From positions 620,001 through 684,000 of the forward strand of contig CANJKZ010000011.1 of assembly GCA_947471745.1 (NCBI GenBank): a stretch of DNA of 64,000 nucleotides, written 5' to 3'. The DNA is from Closterium sp. Naga37s-1. Lineage: Eukaryota; Streptophyta; Zygnematophyceae; Desmidiales; Closteriaceae. Shown piece after piece: positions 21,242-33,200 of this stretch. The notes below the pieces were generated by a model. That model was given only the letters and a program-made list of their open reading frames with translations. It searched no databases and had not been told where the DNA came from. Position 1 is the stretch's first letter. The number at the start of each line of letters is the position of its first letter. Both the position numbers and the translations under genes were made by a program.

Positions 21242-21417
21242 GTCTGTTGTACTGCGATCTCTATATATATACCTGCATGTGAACTGGTCTTGTGACCACT
21301 TGCTTGTGCTCGGAATTTGTGTGGTATCCTTGAGATCCACCCTGAGCTTGTTTTGCCTTGCTTTGCCTTGACTGGTCTTGTGACCCCTAGTTCTCCCCCA
21401 CTTTGCCTATGGGGGTG
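21242..21417 (+). promoter_or_regulatory. 3' UTR and polypurine tract of element III
   Basis: It shares blocks with the 3' UTRs of elements I, IV and V. It ends in ATGGGGGTG immediately before the 3' LTR. The upstream CCCCCAC can pair with the tract. Confidence 0.75.
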
Positions 21418-21549
21418 TGTCAAACATTATATATGTTGTGTTAGTTTAGGCTACAGTGGGTTAGCCTATAGGGGGTACACAATTCTAGGGTTGGGTACTT
21501 GTACTCTTTTCATTGCTAGTTCATTCATTCCTGTTCAGTGATTCCAACA
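21418..21549 (+). repeat. 3' LTR of element III (132 bp)
   Basis: TGTCAAAC to CCAACA; one substitution from the 5' LTR. Followed by the target duplication CAACC. Confidence 0.95.
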
Positions 21550-21554
21550 CAACC

Positions 21555-21620
21555 CAATTAGGGTTAGTACTTGTACCCAACTCTTTGCTAGTTCATTCAT
21601 TCTCGCTCATTATTCTGACA
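21555..21620 (+). repeat. 5' LTR of copia IV copy A, second half
   Basis: It resumes with CAATTAGGG after the target duplication of element III and ends TTATTCTGACA at 21620, followed by the primer site. Confidence 0.9.
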
Positions 21621-22898
21621 TGGTTTCAGAGTAGGTCCCTTCTAAGATCGTTTTTTGGGCCCACCACCTGCTGCCCTGCTAGCCACCCTCGCGACCCGTA
21701 GGCCCCCTAGGCCCCGACCCGTTGTCTCTAGCTCGGCCCCTTGGCCCCGTCGCCCCTAGCCACGGCCCATTGGCCCCGTCGCCCCTAGCCGCAGCCCCTT
21801 GGCCCCGTCGCCCCGTCGCCCTAGCCTCAGCCCCTAGCGACTTGTTGCCCCGTCGCCCTAGCCTCGGCCCCTCGCGACCCGTCGCCCCGTCGCCCTAGCC
21901 TCGGCCCCTAGCGACCCATCGCCCCGTCGCCCTAGCCTCGGCCCCTAGCGACCCGTCGCCCCTAGCCGCGGCCCCTTGGCCCCGTCGCCCCTAGCCGCGG
22001 CCCACTGGCCCCGTCGCCCCTTGCCGCGGCCCCTCTAGACCCGTTGCCCCGTTGTCCCTAGCCGCGGGCCCGTTGCCCCGTAGCCCCGTCGCCCCTAGCT
22101 GCAGGCCCGTCGCCCCGTCGCCCCATCGCCCTAGCCTCGGCCCCACGGCCCCAACCGACCCGTCGCCCAGTCGCACCTTGCCGCGGCCCCTCGCGACCCG
22201 TCGCCCATAGCCGCGGCCCCGTCGCCTCTAGCCTCGGCCCCTCGTGACCCGTCGCCCCTAGCCGCGGCCCCGTCGCCCCGTCGCCCTAGCCTCGGCCCCC
22301 AGCGACCCGCGACCCGTCGCCCTGTCCCCCCCCCCCCCCTCGCCTCGGCCCATCGCGACCCGTCGCCCCTAGCCGCGGCCCCGTCGCCCTAGCCTCGGCC
22401 CCTAGCAACCCGTCGCCCTAGCCTTGCCCCCCCCCCCCTTCGTGTTTGGCCCCTCGGCCCCGCCCCTCGGCCCCTTGGCCCCTCGGCCCCTTGGCCCCCC
22501 TTCGTGTTTGGCCCCTCGGCCCCGCCCCTCAGCCCCTCGGCCTCTAGGCCCCATGCAACTCGCCCCCATGGCCCCTCGGCCCCTAGGCCCCTTCGTGTTT
22601 GGCCCCTCGGCCCCTAGGCCCCTCAGCCCCGCCCCTCGGCCCCTAGGCCCTAGGCCCCTCGGCCCCTTGGCCCCTCGGCCCCTTGCCCCCCCCCCCCCCC
22701 TTCGTGTTTGGCCCCTCGGCCTCTAGGCCCCTCGACCCCGGCCCCTCGGCCCCCTCGGCCCCCTCGGCCCCTAGGCCCCAGGCCCCTCGCCCCCTTGGCC
22801 TCTCTGCACCTGCTGCTACTGCTACAGCTGCTGCTGCTACTGCTATTGCTGCTACTGCTGCTCCTACTGCTACTTCTGCTCCTGCGCACTACGCCACT
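21621..22898 (+). promoter_or_regulatory. leader of copia IV copy A
   Basis: Primer binding site TGGTTTCAGAGTAGG at 21621; GGGCCCACC at 21657. The rest is about 1.2 kb of C-rich irregular repeats (GTCGCCCTAGCCTCGGCCCC, then CCCCTCGGCCCCTAGG units) with C runs, followed by a CTGCTACTGCTG-rich segment before the gag ATG. No supported gene. Confidence 0.75.
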
Positions 22899-25800
22899 AT
22901 GGCCTCGCTTCGAGTTCTCGCGTTCGATCAAGAGGGTAGACCGGTTCAGTTTGACACGTGGCTTGACGACCTGCAGCTGTACCTACTGAGCAATTCTAAG
23001 GACAGTGTCTCGCTGTTTGACCTAGCGTCAGGCGCCGCCACTGCCCCTCCCGCCACAGCTGACAGTGCGACCCGCTCACAGTGGCTTACTCGTGACGCTG
23101 CTGCCCGCTTAGCTATTCGCAACCACCTGCCGTTAGCCGAATACGCTCATTTCGGACAGCACAGGACAGCACAGGCACTGTACGACACTGTAGTCGCTCG
23201 CTACTCCTCCCCTGCCACTGCTGCTCTAGGCCGCCTGCTTCTGCCCTACCTGTTGCGCGAGCTGTCCGCCTTTGCCACAGTCGAGGACCTGGTTTCCCAC
23301 CTTCGCGCTAGCGACGCTCGCTACCGCGCTGCTGCCTCCGGTGGTGGTGGAGGTGGCAGCGGGAGTAGTGGTGGGGGCAGCAGTGGAGGTGGTGGCGGCG
23401 GTGGGACTGGTGGCGGGAGTGGGGGCTCTGGTGGCGGCGGTGGAGGCAGCAGTGGGAGTGACGGCAGTGGAGGCGGTGGGACTGGTGGCAGTGGGACTGG
23501 CGCTCGGCGTGGTGTTTCTAGAGGTGGCCAGCGTCAGCAGCAGCAGCGTCGGAGCGAGACACAGTCGCCCCAGCAGCTTCGTGAGTGGTTTTTGGAGCGT
23601 GGGGCGTCTGGGGGTAGCGTCAGCTACCCGTATGTCATTCGCACTGGTGACCGTGCTGGTCAGACATGCGGGCGGCTCCACACTCAGCATTGCTGCTTCT
23701 CCCGCCTCGACGACGCTTGGCGTGCTGAGTTTGGTGACATCGTCGAGCTCCCTCGCTGGGCGGTAATTCTTAGGTCTAGGGTTGCTATCTTTGACCTAGA
23801 CTTTGATGCTATTCTTTCTGCTATGTATGCTTTGTCTGTTAGTGCTGAGGGTGACTGTTACCGGTGTGTGCCGCCTGACCCTGGTATAGCCGCTCCTGCT
23901 CTAGGTGCTAGTGAGTCTGGTACTCTCCCTGGTACTGCGCCTGCTGAGACCTTGCACAACTTCACGTTGGACTCAGGCAACTCGCGCTGTTTCTTTCGTG
24001 AGAGCACCACCCTCACTCCTCTTCCTGCACCTTTCCCGGTCAGACTGGCTGACCCCTCCGGGGGCCCGGTCGTGGCCTGTTCCTCCACTGTACTCCCGTG
24101 TCCGGCGGTTCCGTCCTGCTCACTGTCAGGTCTTCACCTCCCCTCGTTCTCTACGAACTTGGTGAGTACTGCTGCCCTTCAGGATGCGATGGTCACTACC
24201 ACCACTACTGGAGGCCAGCGTGTGTCGATCTGCACGTGTACACGGATGGGTCGTCACCTAGCCACGTTCACTCGTCGGCCAGGGTCGAGTCTGTACACAC
24301 TCGCTACCGAGCCTTCTCAGGTAGCTGCGTCTGCTTAGGTGTCCGCGTTAGGTCAGGTTCCACCCCCTTGCTCGTGTCGCCTCCTATCGCACCAGACTCT
24401 TCTATGGCACCACCGCCTGGGTCACCCCTCCCTGCCACGCCTTCGTGGCATGCACTCCCGTCTCTTTGTTTTTGGTCTTCCCAGGTCTCTACCTCCCCTC
24501 CCTCCCTCGCTTGCTCCGCCCTGCCTTCCTTGCGTCGAGGGGCGGCAGCGCGCCGCTCCTCACTCCTCCTCGTTTCCCTCGACGACTGCTCCCCTGCAGA
24601 CTCTCTACATGGATGTGTGGGGCACCGCCCGCGTCACTGGACAGGGCCGTGAGCGCTACTTTCTACTGGTCGTTGACGACTACACGCGGTACACCACGGT
24701 CTTCCCCTTGCGCAGCAAGGGTCAGGTTGTTGATGTCTTGATCCCCTTGATCCGCACAGTCCGTCTCCAGCTCCGCGAGCGGTTCAGTACGGACCTTCCT
24801 GTCCTACGTCTGCACTCTGACAGAGGTGGTGAGTTCTCCTCCAACCTCTTGAGGGACTTTTGTCGTGGGGAGGGCATCCTCCAGTCGTTCACGCTTCCAG
24901 ACTCACCTCAGCAAAATGGGATTGCTGAGCGCCGCATTGGCTTAGTCATGGAGGTCGCTCATACCTCCATGATCCATGCGGCTGCTCCCCATTTTCTGTG
25001 GCCGTTTGCGGTCCAGTACGCTGCGCATCAGCTCAACCTCTGGCCCCGTGTCTCCTTGCCGGAGAGCTCGCCCACACTGCGTTGGACGGGGAAGGTTGGC
25101 GATGCGTCAGTGTTCGCGGTCTGGGGTTCTCGTGCCTTAGTCCGCGATCTGTCCGCGGACAAGCTCTCCGCCCGCGCCATTCCCTGCGTCTTCCTTGGCT
25201 TTGTCCCTAACGCGCCTGGCTGGAAGTTTTACCACCCTACCTCGCACCGTTTCCTCCCCTCTCAGGACGTCACGTTTGACGAGTCGGTTCCTTTTTACCG
25301 TCTCTTCCCCTACTGCTATGCCCCTCTCCCTCCCCCGCCGCTCTTCCTTGTTCCAGGTCCCCCTCCGGTAGACCCTCTCCCTCCTCAGGGTCCTGCTCCC
25401 TCAAGTGTCTCTCAGGTAGACCCACCCCTGGTGCTGTGCCTGGTGAGGTAGCTGTGGTCTCAGGTGCTGCTAGAGGTACTGCGTCTGGGGGTGCTGAGCT
25501 TGGGGGTGTTGGGCCTGGGGGTGCTGAGCCTGGGGGTGCTGAGACTGGGGGTGCTGAGCCTGGGGGTGTTGAGACTGGGGGTGCTGCGTCGGAGGGTGCG
25601 GAGTCTGTAGGTGCTGAGCCTCAGGATGCTGCTTTGTCTAGAGGTTCTGCTAGTGCTTCGCCGAGACTGTCTCCGCAGCAACTGCGTGAGTGGTTTGTTC
25701 GGCGCGCACGCCTTCGGAGTGGAGCTACCGGAGTTGGAGGTGCTAGAGCTGGAGGTGCTAGAGTTGCTGCTGGAGCTGGTGTTTCTGGAGGTACTGCGGC

Positions 25801-28036
25801 TACTGGTCCTGGAGGTGCTCGTACCCGAGGTACTGGAGCTGCCGGGGCTGGTGGTGTTGGGGGTGCTGGAGCTGGAGACCCTACGGAGTCTGGAGCTGCT
25901 GGTGCTGGCGGCTCTCGCGCGGGTGGCGCTGGAGTTGGAGGCGTTGGAGTTGGATGCACTGGAGCGGGAGGTGCTGGAGCTGGAGGAGCTGGCGCTGTTG
26001 ATCCTGGTGGCGCTGTGCGGCCGCGACCATACTTCGTTCCCCTACTTCAACAGGTTCTTGGTACCCCGTCTTCTACTGTCCTCACTCCTCCCCTCCTGTA
26101 TCCACCGCCTGACCTGTCACAGCCGACGTTACAGCCGGCCTCTCTACTGCCTGCTCCTTCTCCTTACACTGAGCAGTTTGGCGGTCTTACAGTGCGTCTC
26201 ATCCTGTCTCGCCTGTTTGCACTGCTAGTCGCGTTCCGTGTTCGCGTCCTCCTCCTGTCTCCGGCACGCACGCTATGACACTTCGTCCTTCCTCTGTTCC
26301 TCTGCGTGTTCCTCTGCCTGCTCCTCCTGAGTCCTCTCTTCCTGAAGTCCCTGTCCCTGAGTCTGACCGCGCTCGTGCTGCCAGTCCCACTGTCTCTCGT
26401 CTCCTCGCTACTGCTGTCACTGACCCTTCTTTTGAGTCTGCTGCTGCGTCTGCTCTCGTTGCTGAGCTGTTTGATTTTGCTGCTGCCTGCCGTCTAGACT
26501 ATGCCTCTGGTCTTGTTTCTGAGTTTGCGTCTGCCAGTCCTCCGTCCGTCGCGGGTGAGTGTGCTCTTGGCACAGACGTCCTTGAGGACAGGCAGGAGGA
26601 CTTTGAGTGTCTTGCAGCTGCTGTACCTCGTTTCGCTTCCATGCTGCTTGCCCCTGAGGGAGACTCGGATGCTCCAGACATCCCGACCACGCGCTCTTAC
26701 GCAGAGGCGATTACGGGTCCTTACTCCTCTCAGTGGCACGCAGCCATGGATGCCGAGATGGCATCCTGGAAGTCCACAGGCACCTATGTCAACGAGGTTC
26801 CCCCACCTGGGGCGAACATAGTCGATGGCATGTGGATTTTCAGGGTGAAGCGGCCGCCGGGTTCTCCACCTGCCTTCAAGGCGCGTTACGTTGCTTGAGG
26901 CTTCAATCAGCGACAGGGGGTTGACTACTTCCAGAACTTTTCCCCCACCCCGAAGATGACTACTCTTCGGGTGTTGCTGCACGTCGCTGCTCAGCGTGAC
27001 TACGAGTTGCACTCTCTGAACTTCAGCACAACTTTCCTGCAGGGCAGCTTGCACGAGGAGATCTGGCTGCGCCGCCCACCTGGCTTCACTGGGTCGTTTC
27101 CTGCAGGTACCTAGTGGAGCCTCCGGCGGCCAATCTACGGCCTCTGTCAGGCGCCTCGTGAGTGGCACGATACACTGAGGACTACACTTGCAGCTCTTGG
27201 GTTTGCTCCTTCTACTACTGACCCGTCGCTGTTTCTACGCACCGACACCTCGCTGCCGCCATTCTACGTCCTCGTGTACGTCGACGACCTCGTCTTTGCC
27301 ACTGCTAACACTGAGGCACTGACCCTTGTGAAGTTGGAGCTGCAGAAGAGACACACCTGCACTGACCTGGGTGAACTGCGCAACTATCTTGGCTTGCAGA
27401 TCACCCGGGACAGAGCACGGCGCACCATCACCCTGACTCAGTCACACATGGTGCACCAGGTCCTTCAGCGCTTCGGCTTCCAGTTCTCCTCGCCACAGCC
27501 CACTCCTCTGTCTACCAGCCACTTGCTCTCAGCTCCACCTTCGGAAGAGTCCGTAGAGCCGAGTGGTCCGTACCCAGAGCTTGTGGGTTTCCTCATGTAC
27601 CTGATGACGTACACACGACCTGACCTCGCGTACCCTCTCAGCCTTCTGGCTCGCTACGTGGCTCCTGGTAGGCACCGAAAGGTGCACTGGGATGCTGCGA
27701 AGAGGGTACTGCGCTACTTGTGCGGTACGTCAGGCATGGGGCTCGTGCTTGGAGGACGGGGTCCAGTTGTCCTCACCGGTCACGCAGACGCTTCCTGGGT
27801 TGACGACTCAGCTACGCAGCGGTCGTCACAGGGTTACACCTTCAGCCTCGGTTCCGGCTCTATTTCATGGCGGTCTACCCGCTCATCTTCGGTTCTCAGC
27901 TCCAGTTGTGAGGCTGAGATCTACGCCGGGGCCATGGCTGCACAGGAGCTACGCTGGCTCACCTACCTGCTGGCTGACTTGGGAGAGCAGCCTCGTTCGC
28001 CTCCAGTTCTGTACGTAGACAACAAGGCCATGATTG
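22899..28036 (+). pseudogene. copia gag-pol of element IV copy A
   Basis: ATG at 22899 (MASLRVLAFDQEGRP). Relative to copy B a 357-bp in-frame deletion after codon 147 (23339) removes part of Gag. In the zinc motif the first Cys is Tyr. Gag ends at a TAG (24336-24338) shared with copy B, between protease and integrase. Integrase is open to about 25425 with its DD35E residues. Frameshifts near 25425 and 26185 follow, then shared stops TGA at 26896 and TAG at 27112. RT (YVDD near 27285) and most of RNase H are present up to 28036. Not functional. Confidence 0.92.
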
Positions 28037-28561
28037 CCGGGGCAGGACAGGGTCGGTGCAGGACAGGGTCGGGGCCGCGACGGGGCCGCGACGGGGCCGG
28101 GACAGGGTCGGGGCCGAGTAGGGGGGGCCGCGTAGGGGGGGTCGCGTAGGGGGCCGCGTAAGGGGCCGCGTAAGGGGCCGCGACGGGGCCGGGACAGGGT
28201 CGGGGCCGCGTAAGGGGGGGCCGCGTAGGGGGGCCGCGTAGGGGGCCGCGTAAGGGGCCGCGTAAGGGGCCGCGTAAGGGGAGGGCAGGCCGCGTAAGGG
28301 GCCGCAAAGGGCAGGGCAGGCCGCTAAGGGGCCGCGAAAGACTAGGGCAGGGCGCAAAGCGCGCTTCGGGCAGAAAAAACAAAATAAGGTGGGCCCATAG
28401 GAAGGAACAGTTCCACTAGGGAACCCGCTCTATACCATGTGAAACAATAGGAATGAATGACTAGGAAATGAGTTGGGTACAAATAGGAAACCCTAACAAA
28501 CTGTACCCCATAGTGTCTACCCCACTACAGCCTAAACAGGCTATATGATTAATGTTTGACA
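28037..28561 (-). mobile_element. minus-strand copia fragment (leader and LTR)
   Basis: On the minus strand: LTR 28561-28438 (124 bp, starts TGTCAAACATTAATC, ends TTTCACA), primer site TGGTATAGAGC (28437-28427), GGGCCC (28396-28391), then a GC-rich leader built from GGGGCCGCGT-type units to 28037. Coding sequence and the other LTR are missing; the leader is joined directly to copia IV copy A. It lies against a hAT transposase remnant. Confidence 0.85.
28438..28561 (-). repeat. LTR of the minus-strand copia fragment (124 bp)
   Basis: TG...CA ends and the core TAGGCTGTAGTGGGGTAG, with an adjacent primer site. No partner LTR is in the window. Confidence 0.85.
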
Positions 28562-29791
28562 GAACCATCTGAACCAACGGTTCCAGCAACGGCAGGTAAA
28601 CGAATCCGAATTTCATAGACTACTTACGCCCAGAAAGGAGTGTCGCTAACCTTGTCTTCTGTGCTGTCTGAACAGATCGACGTCACGCTCGTGTCTCATC
28701 TCGTGGACCAGACACGAATGCGCATGAAGAACCGGTACTTCAACTTTTCGCCAAATCATCACTTTGGGAGTGGAGAGAAGATGACACTGAACGACTTCAT
28801 TCAGCGCCATCAGAAGATGGACAAGCGGGAGGTGAAGGCAGAGGGCGTGGACAGTGACGGCAACCCCGTGAAATTCAGCTACACGCTGCACGAGAATCAC
28901 ATCGAAGGGCAGGAGCCGGACGGAGATTTAACGGCTTGTTTCGAGCTGTCGCTGAAGTTTGTGCGTGCTGTCGACAAGGAGCTGGAGTGGCGGATGAAGG
29001 ACCTGGAGGAGCTGGAGGGGTGTAAGCTATTTCGGTCAGCCTCATACGTACCTGACGACGCCAAACGTGTGGAAAACTTCAAAAAATGGCTGGCTAAACT
29101 GCACAAGCTCTACAGGAAGAAGCTTCCAGGTATGCTCGTAGACCTCATGGTGTGTACCTGACTGTTGTTTTCCCGAACCCTTCAGCGTTGTTTTCCCATC
29201 TGCTTCTGCTTTATTCTGTCGTAACGATCGGCACACTCTCATATCTTCTCGTCTGGTCGCTTGTGTATCTCCTGGATTGTTTTGTTTAATCCTCCCCCTT
29301 CCACCCGATTGCTGCGAGTATAGCCCCGTTTAAACCCGTACCCGTACCGTACAACAGGATTCGACTACACCAGAGCACAGAGCGAGCTCTGGATGTTCAC
29401 CTCAACAATGTACTCTCAACACAACAACGAAGACTTTCACCAGGCACTCGGGAACATGCTTCGTGACAACGACTGGTAGCACTCGTTCCCGAACTTGATG
29501 AAGATGTGGCAGGCAGTAGCCGTCCTACCGCTGAGCACGGTCGAGTGCGAGAGGGGGTTCAGCAAGCAGAATTTGATCAAGACGTGGGACCGTGGCAGCA
29601 TTTCGGACATCACCCTGGAGCATTTGATGCGCTGTTCCCTGCTGCAGTATGACATGGACTGGTACGAGGTGGTGTCCATCTTCAGGGGAGAGAGGCTGCG
29701 GAGATCGACTAAGGACTTCAGTGGCACAAACCCGGGCGAGGCTATTTTCGCTGAAGCCGTTGTAGAGTCCTCTGACCCTGTTGGCGAATGA
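28562..29791 (+). pseudogene. hAT-superfamily transposase, C-terminal part, broken
   Basis: Exon 28676-29129 follows an acceptor AACAG and ends at CCAG|GTATGC. The next exon starts at 29358 after ACAACAG, with the split Gly codon in phase. An in-frame TAG lies at 29477-29479 (after RDNDW). Past it the frame continues to 29791 and reads PLSTVECERGFSKQNLIKT, the hAT C-terminal dimerisation signature. The N-terminal zinc finger and first catalytic Asp are absent, cut off by the copia LTR at 28561. hAT transposases move DNA by cut-and-paste. The superfamily is well supported; the family within it is not. Confidence 0.8.
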
Positions 29792-30245
29792 GTAGTAGCT
29801 GCAGGTGCTGGAATGTGTGCAAGGGCTTATGTAGCTGGTGCATTGCACGTTGTGATACGTAGTTAATGTAGTGTGAACTCATGGGGTGAAAATAGACTTG
29901 CCGGTTAAATCAGTGTAAGGCCAAAATTAGTCTGACGGTTTCAGCGTAACAAAGATTTTACCCTGCCTTCGTCAGGGTAATTTTTTTTTTACCCTAGAGG
30001 TCATACTGGTCTACACCTACAACCCTGATTACAAAGTGTGCCCCAAAACGAATCTGAAGCCCTGGCGGCAATCACATGGGGATAAGGGATGACTTTCAGC
30101 CCAGCCCATTGTAAATCAAATTCCATGTGATACGCAACTTACTGCTACAGTGCTACTGTATCAGACACACATACGGTACACCCCATTCGCCATCCAATCC
30201 ACTTGCCAAAGCCTTCACTGCTGACTAGCTCACTCAACACACCAC
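29792..30245. other. non-coding stretch beyond the hAT remnant
   Basis: No gene seen. A perfect 8-bp stem (TTACCCTG / CAGGGTAA, 29958-29980, 7-nt loop) is followed by a T run. The segment at 30043-30075 resembles 12700-12735. It probably holds the 3' end of the hAT element, but no terminal inverted repeat was identified. Confidence 0.4.
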
Positions 30246-33200
30246 TTATGATACAACAAGGTCCACCTCTGGCATTGCGCTTAACCACTCTGGAACGCCT
30301 TTCACTCTCTTGCATCCCCCAATCTCCACTTGCCAAAGCCTGGGCAGCTGGCTCATCGACTCGGGCAGCTCGGAAAGTTTTGGCAGCCTCTCCAGCTCTA
30401 ACCATTCCAGAGATGAAAGTAACCCTACATTGACTGGTAACTTCTCGAGTTTCCCACAGTCCGTTATGCTGAGCTGGGCCAATCTAGAGAGGTGGGGGAA
30501 CGAGTCAGGCAGGCAGCGCAGCAGGCAGCAGTCGTGCAGGGTAAATTGCTCTAAGTGGGACAGCTGCCCAAAAGAATCGGGCAGGGCAGCAAGACCGGGC
30601 AGTCTAGAAAATTTCAGGGTCTGGAGGCCGGACAAGAGGCCAAAGGTTGGGGGGAAGAACGAGAGGCGATCACAGGAGGAGAGAGTGAGGGAGGTGAGTG
30701 AGGAGGGAAGGGAGGGTGGTAGTGTGGCGAGGCTGTGGAGTTGAGAGAGGTGGATGGAGGTGAGACGGGGTAACAGGCTGACGGTTGATGGCAGGTGTGT
30801 TAGTGATTTGCAGTCCATTATTGAGAGTTCTTCTAACGAGTACATGGCAGCCATGCCATAACGCCCCTTCATATCCTCCACATTTCCCACCTCGCCCACT
30901 TCTAACTTTCCCTCTCCCTCCTCCTCCCGTTTCCCCTCCTTTCCCTCCCCTTCCTCCTCGCGCTTCCCCTCCTTTCCCTCCCACTCCCTCTCCCTCTCTC
31001 CTTCTCCACCCCCCTCCCCCTCCACCTTTTCTCCTGTCCCTCCTGTGCTTCCTTCCAAGATGGTCTTCAGGGACGCACAGGAATGGATGACAAGGGATTG
31101 CAGGGAGGAGAGGCGGTAGAGGTAGGAGGGGAGGGCGGTGAGCAACGGACAATGGCTGATGTGTAAGTGAGTGAGGGAGGGAGCGAGGAGGGAGAGGGAT
31201 TGGGGGATGGAGGCGACATGCGAGAGGTGTGAGAGAGTGAGGGTGGTGAGGGAAGGGAGCGAAAAGAGGGAGTGAGGGAGATGTGTGATGTGCGTGTTGT
31301 CCTTTAAGTCAATGTGAAGCGACAACAATCCTATCATCCCACCGGACCCTTCAAGCCTGTCCGATCCGGCAGCAGCAGCAGCAGCAGCAGCGCCAGTTAC
31401 CATACCTGTACCCGTTAAAGCCACACCCGTTACATCAGCATTGGGTGGGTTGTGAAATGGGAGGAGGGCGAGATCAGAGAGGCCATGCAGCTTCAAGTGG
31501 ATGAGAGAGGAGGAGCGAGAGAGGAAGGGAGGGAGGTGGGAGATGCGAGGGCAGTCGGAGACAGAGAGGGAGTGGAGAGAGGGGAGAGGAGAGGGGAATG
31601 GAGGAACAGTGTCAGCCTGAATAGTGACATAATAAATAGAATCAGTATGAACAGTGTCATCCCCGTCAAAGAGAGACCCCATTTGGCCGTTACAGTCCAG
31701 GATCAGCTCTTGCAGTGACGGCAGGTGCATCCAGGTGCGAGGCAGCGCGGTGAGGCGCGCGCAGAGAGCGACGCGTAGGCTGGTGAGCGATGGCAGCAGG
31801 GGGAGGGGCGCCTGAGTGGTGGTGGTGGTGGTGTTGCTGCTGCTGCTGTTGCTGGCGATTCTGTTGCCACTGCCGCCATTCCCCGCACCTGCTTCCCTAT
31901 CCGCAGCACGAGCGGGCGGCAGCGCCGCAGGCGCGGACGGCAGGCGGGCGAGGGCGCCACAGGCGGAGACATTCAAGGAGCGCAGGGCGGAGAGGGCGGT
32001 GAGGGACGCGGGGAGACTCTGCAGCATATCACACGAGGTGATGTCTAGATGATGGAGCGAGTGGGAGAGGAGGTGGAGGGAGGCAGGGAGGGAGGTGATG
32101 AGTGGGAGGAAGGAGAGAGTGAGGGAGCGGAGGTGGGGCAGATGACACAGCTCGTCCGGGAGAGTGGAGAGGGCGGGGCAGTTGGAAATGGTGATGTGAG
32201 TGAGGGAGGCGGAGAGAGAGGTGAGGGCTTCGGCGGGTAACTCCTGCATCTGCTTCCATCCCAGTAGCTCCAGCCGGGCCAGTCCCGCACTGCTCTCCCC
32301 CGCATCCTCCTTACAAGCTGGCTCGATAAAAGGTTCCCCGTTCTCCCCTGCCGTTTTCCGCTTCCTCCGCTGTGCCTGGAGCAGGCGGGGGGGATGCGGA
32401 GAGGAGCGCGGGGAGCGGGGTGCGCAGTGAGGGGAGGTAGGCGAGGGTGAGCGCGCGGAGGCGGGGGAAGCGCGCGGGGAGGCAGGCGGGGACGGCGGAA
32501 AGCAGGGCGCATTCGCGGAGCTCGAGGGTTTCGAGAAGGGGGAGGGCGGCGGGGAGGGATGCGGGGAGCGCGCGGAGAGCGCGGCAGCGGTCGAGGGAGA
32601 GGTGGCGGAGGGCGGAGAGCATGGGGAGGGGAAGCGCGGGGGAGGGAGTGTGCGAGAGGGAGAGAGAGGCGAGCGAAGTAACCAGCGAAGAGTTATCATC
32701 GTGAGGCAATATGCTACTAATCTGACGAGCGCCATACTGCGATGCATCTGCTGCATTCTCATCTGAGATGCTCGAATCGTGTGATCGAATGGAAGTTTCT
32801 AAAGTTTCGTCGATGTCTGTCGCGAAGCCCGCTGGAAGCTTCTCCAGGGCTTCTGAGTGGATGGACAGACTGACGAGAGCGGAGAGCTGACGGAATCCGT
32901 CAGGAAGGTGTTTCAGTCCCCGAGCCGTGATTTTTAACGCCGTCAAGCGAGTCAACCCGCAGATTGACGGAGGAAGAGCAGTCAGATTTGGCGGGCAGTG
33001 CAGCTCCAGAGATTCGAGCCGCGCGCAGGAAGAGAGAAGCGACGCGAGCCCGGCTTCAGTGAAGGCGGCGCGATGGTCAGGACGAGATGACGTGGACGCG
33101 ACGCGCCTGCCGCGAATGGTAACCGGCTCGGCCATGTTGCCGAGATGGAAGTGAGTAAGCGATGGACACGTGGCAGCTAATTGAGAGAGAAGGTGGTCGT

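Larger units (their letters stand above)
14174..21549 (+). mobile_element. intact Ty1/copia retrotransposon III
   Basis: Complete element of 7376 bp: 132-bp LTRs (14174-14305, 21418-21549), primer binding site, 950-bp leader, one uninterrupted gag-pol frame, 3' UTR and polypurine tract. The target duplication CAACC is perfect (14169-14173 and 21550-21554), and it sits inside the LTR of copia IV copy A. The LTRs differ at one base (A/G near the 3' end), implying a young insertion. Protease, integrase, RT and RNase H catalytic residues are all present, so it is potentially autonomous. Confidence 0.96.
12969..28036. repeat. segmental duplication, copy A
   Basis: It matches 46027-55198 from GCCTAAGGGC at the left to the RNase H codons for Asn-Lys-Ala-Met-Ile-Ala at the right. 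Length accounting: 15068 bp, minus copia III with its target duplication (7381), plus a 1092-bp and a 357-bp deletion, plus 14 and 22 bp of net small indels, gives 9172 bp, exactly the length of copy B. From the gag ATG to the right end the offset is constant apart from the 357-bp deletion. The copies share nonsense changes, so they are copies of DNA, not independent insertions. Confidence 0.92.
21555..28036 (+). mobile_element. copia IV copy A, 3' truncated
   Basis: It continues the LTR begun at 14109 (LTR end 21620), then primer site TGGTTTCAGAGTAGG, leader, gag and pol. It stops within RNase H at 28036, where it abuts an inverted copia leader; the 3' LTR is missing. It is a duplicate of 48273-55198. 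Confidence 0.92.

Noticed and set aside
29958-29990. Bacterial-type terminator (stem followed by T run)
   Set aside because: The genome is eukaryotic; the stem is short and more likely a transposon remnant or chance.
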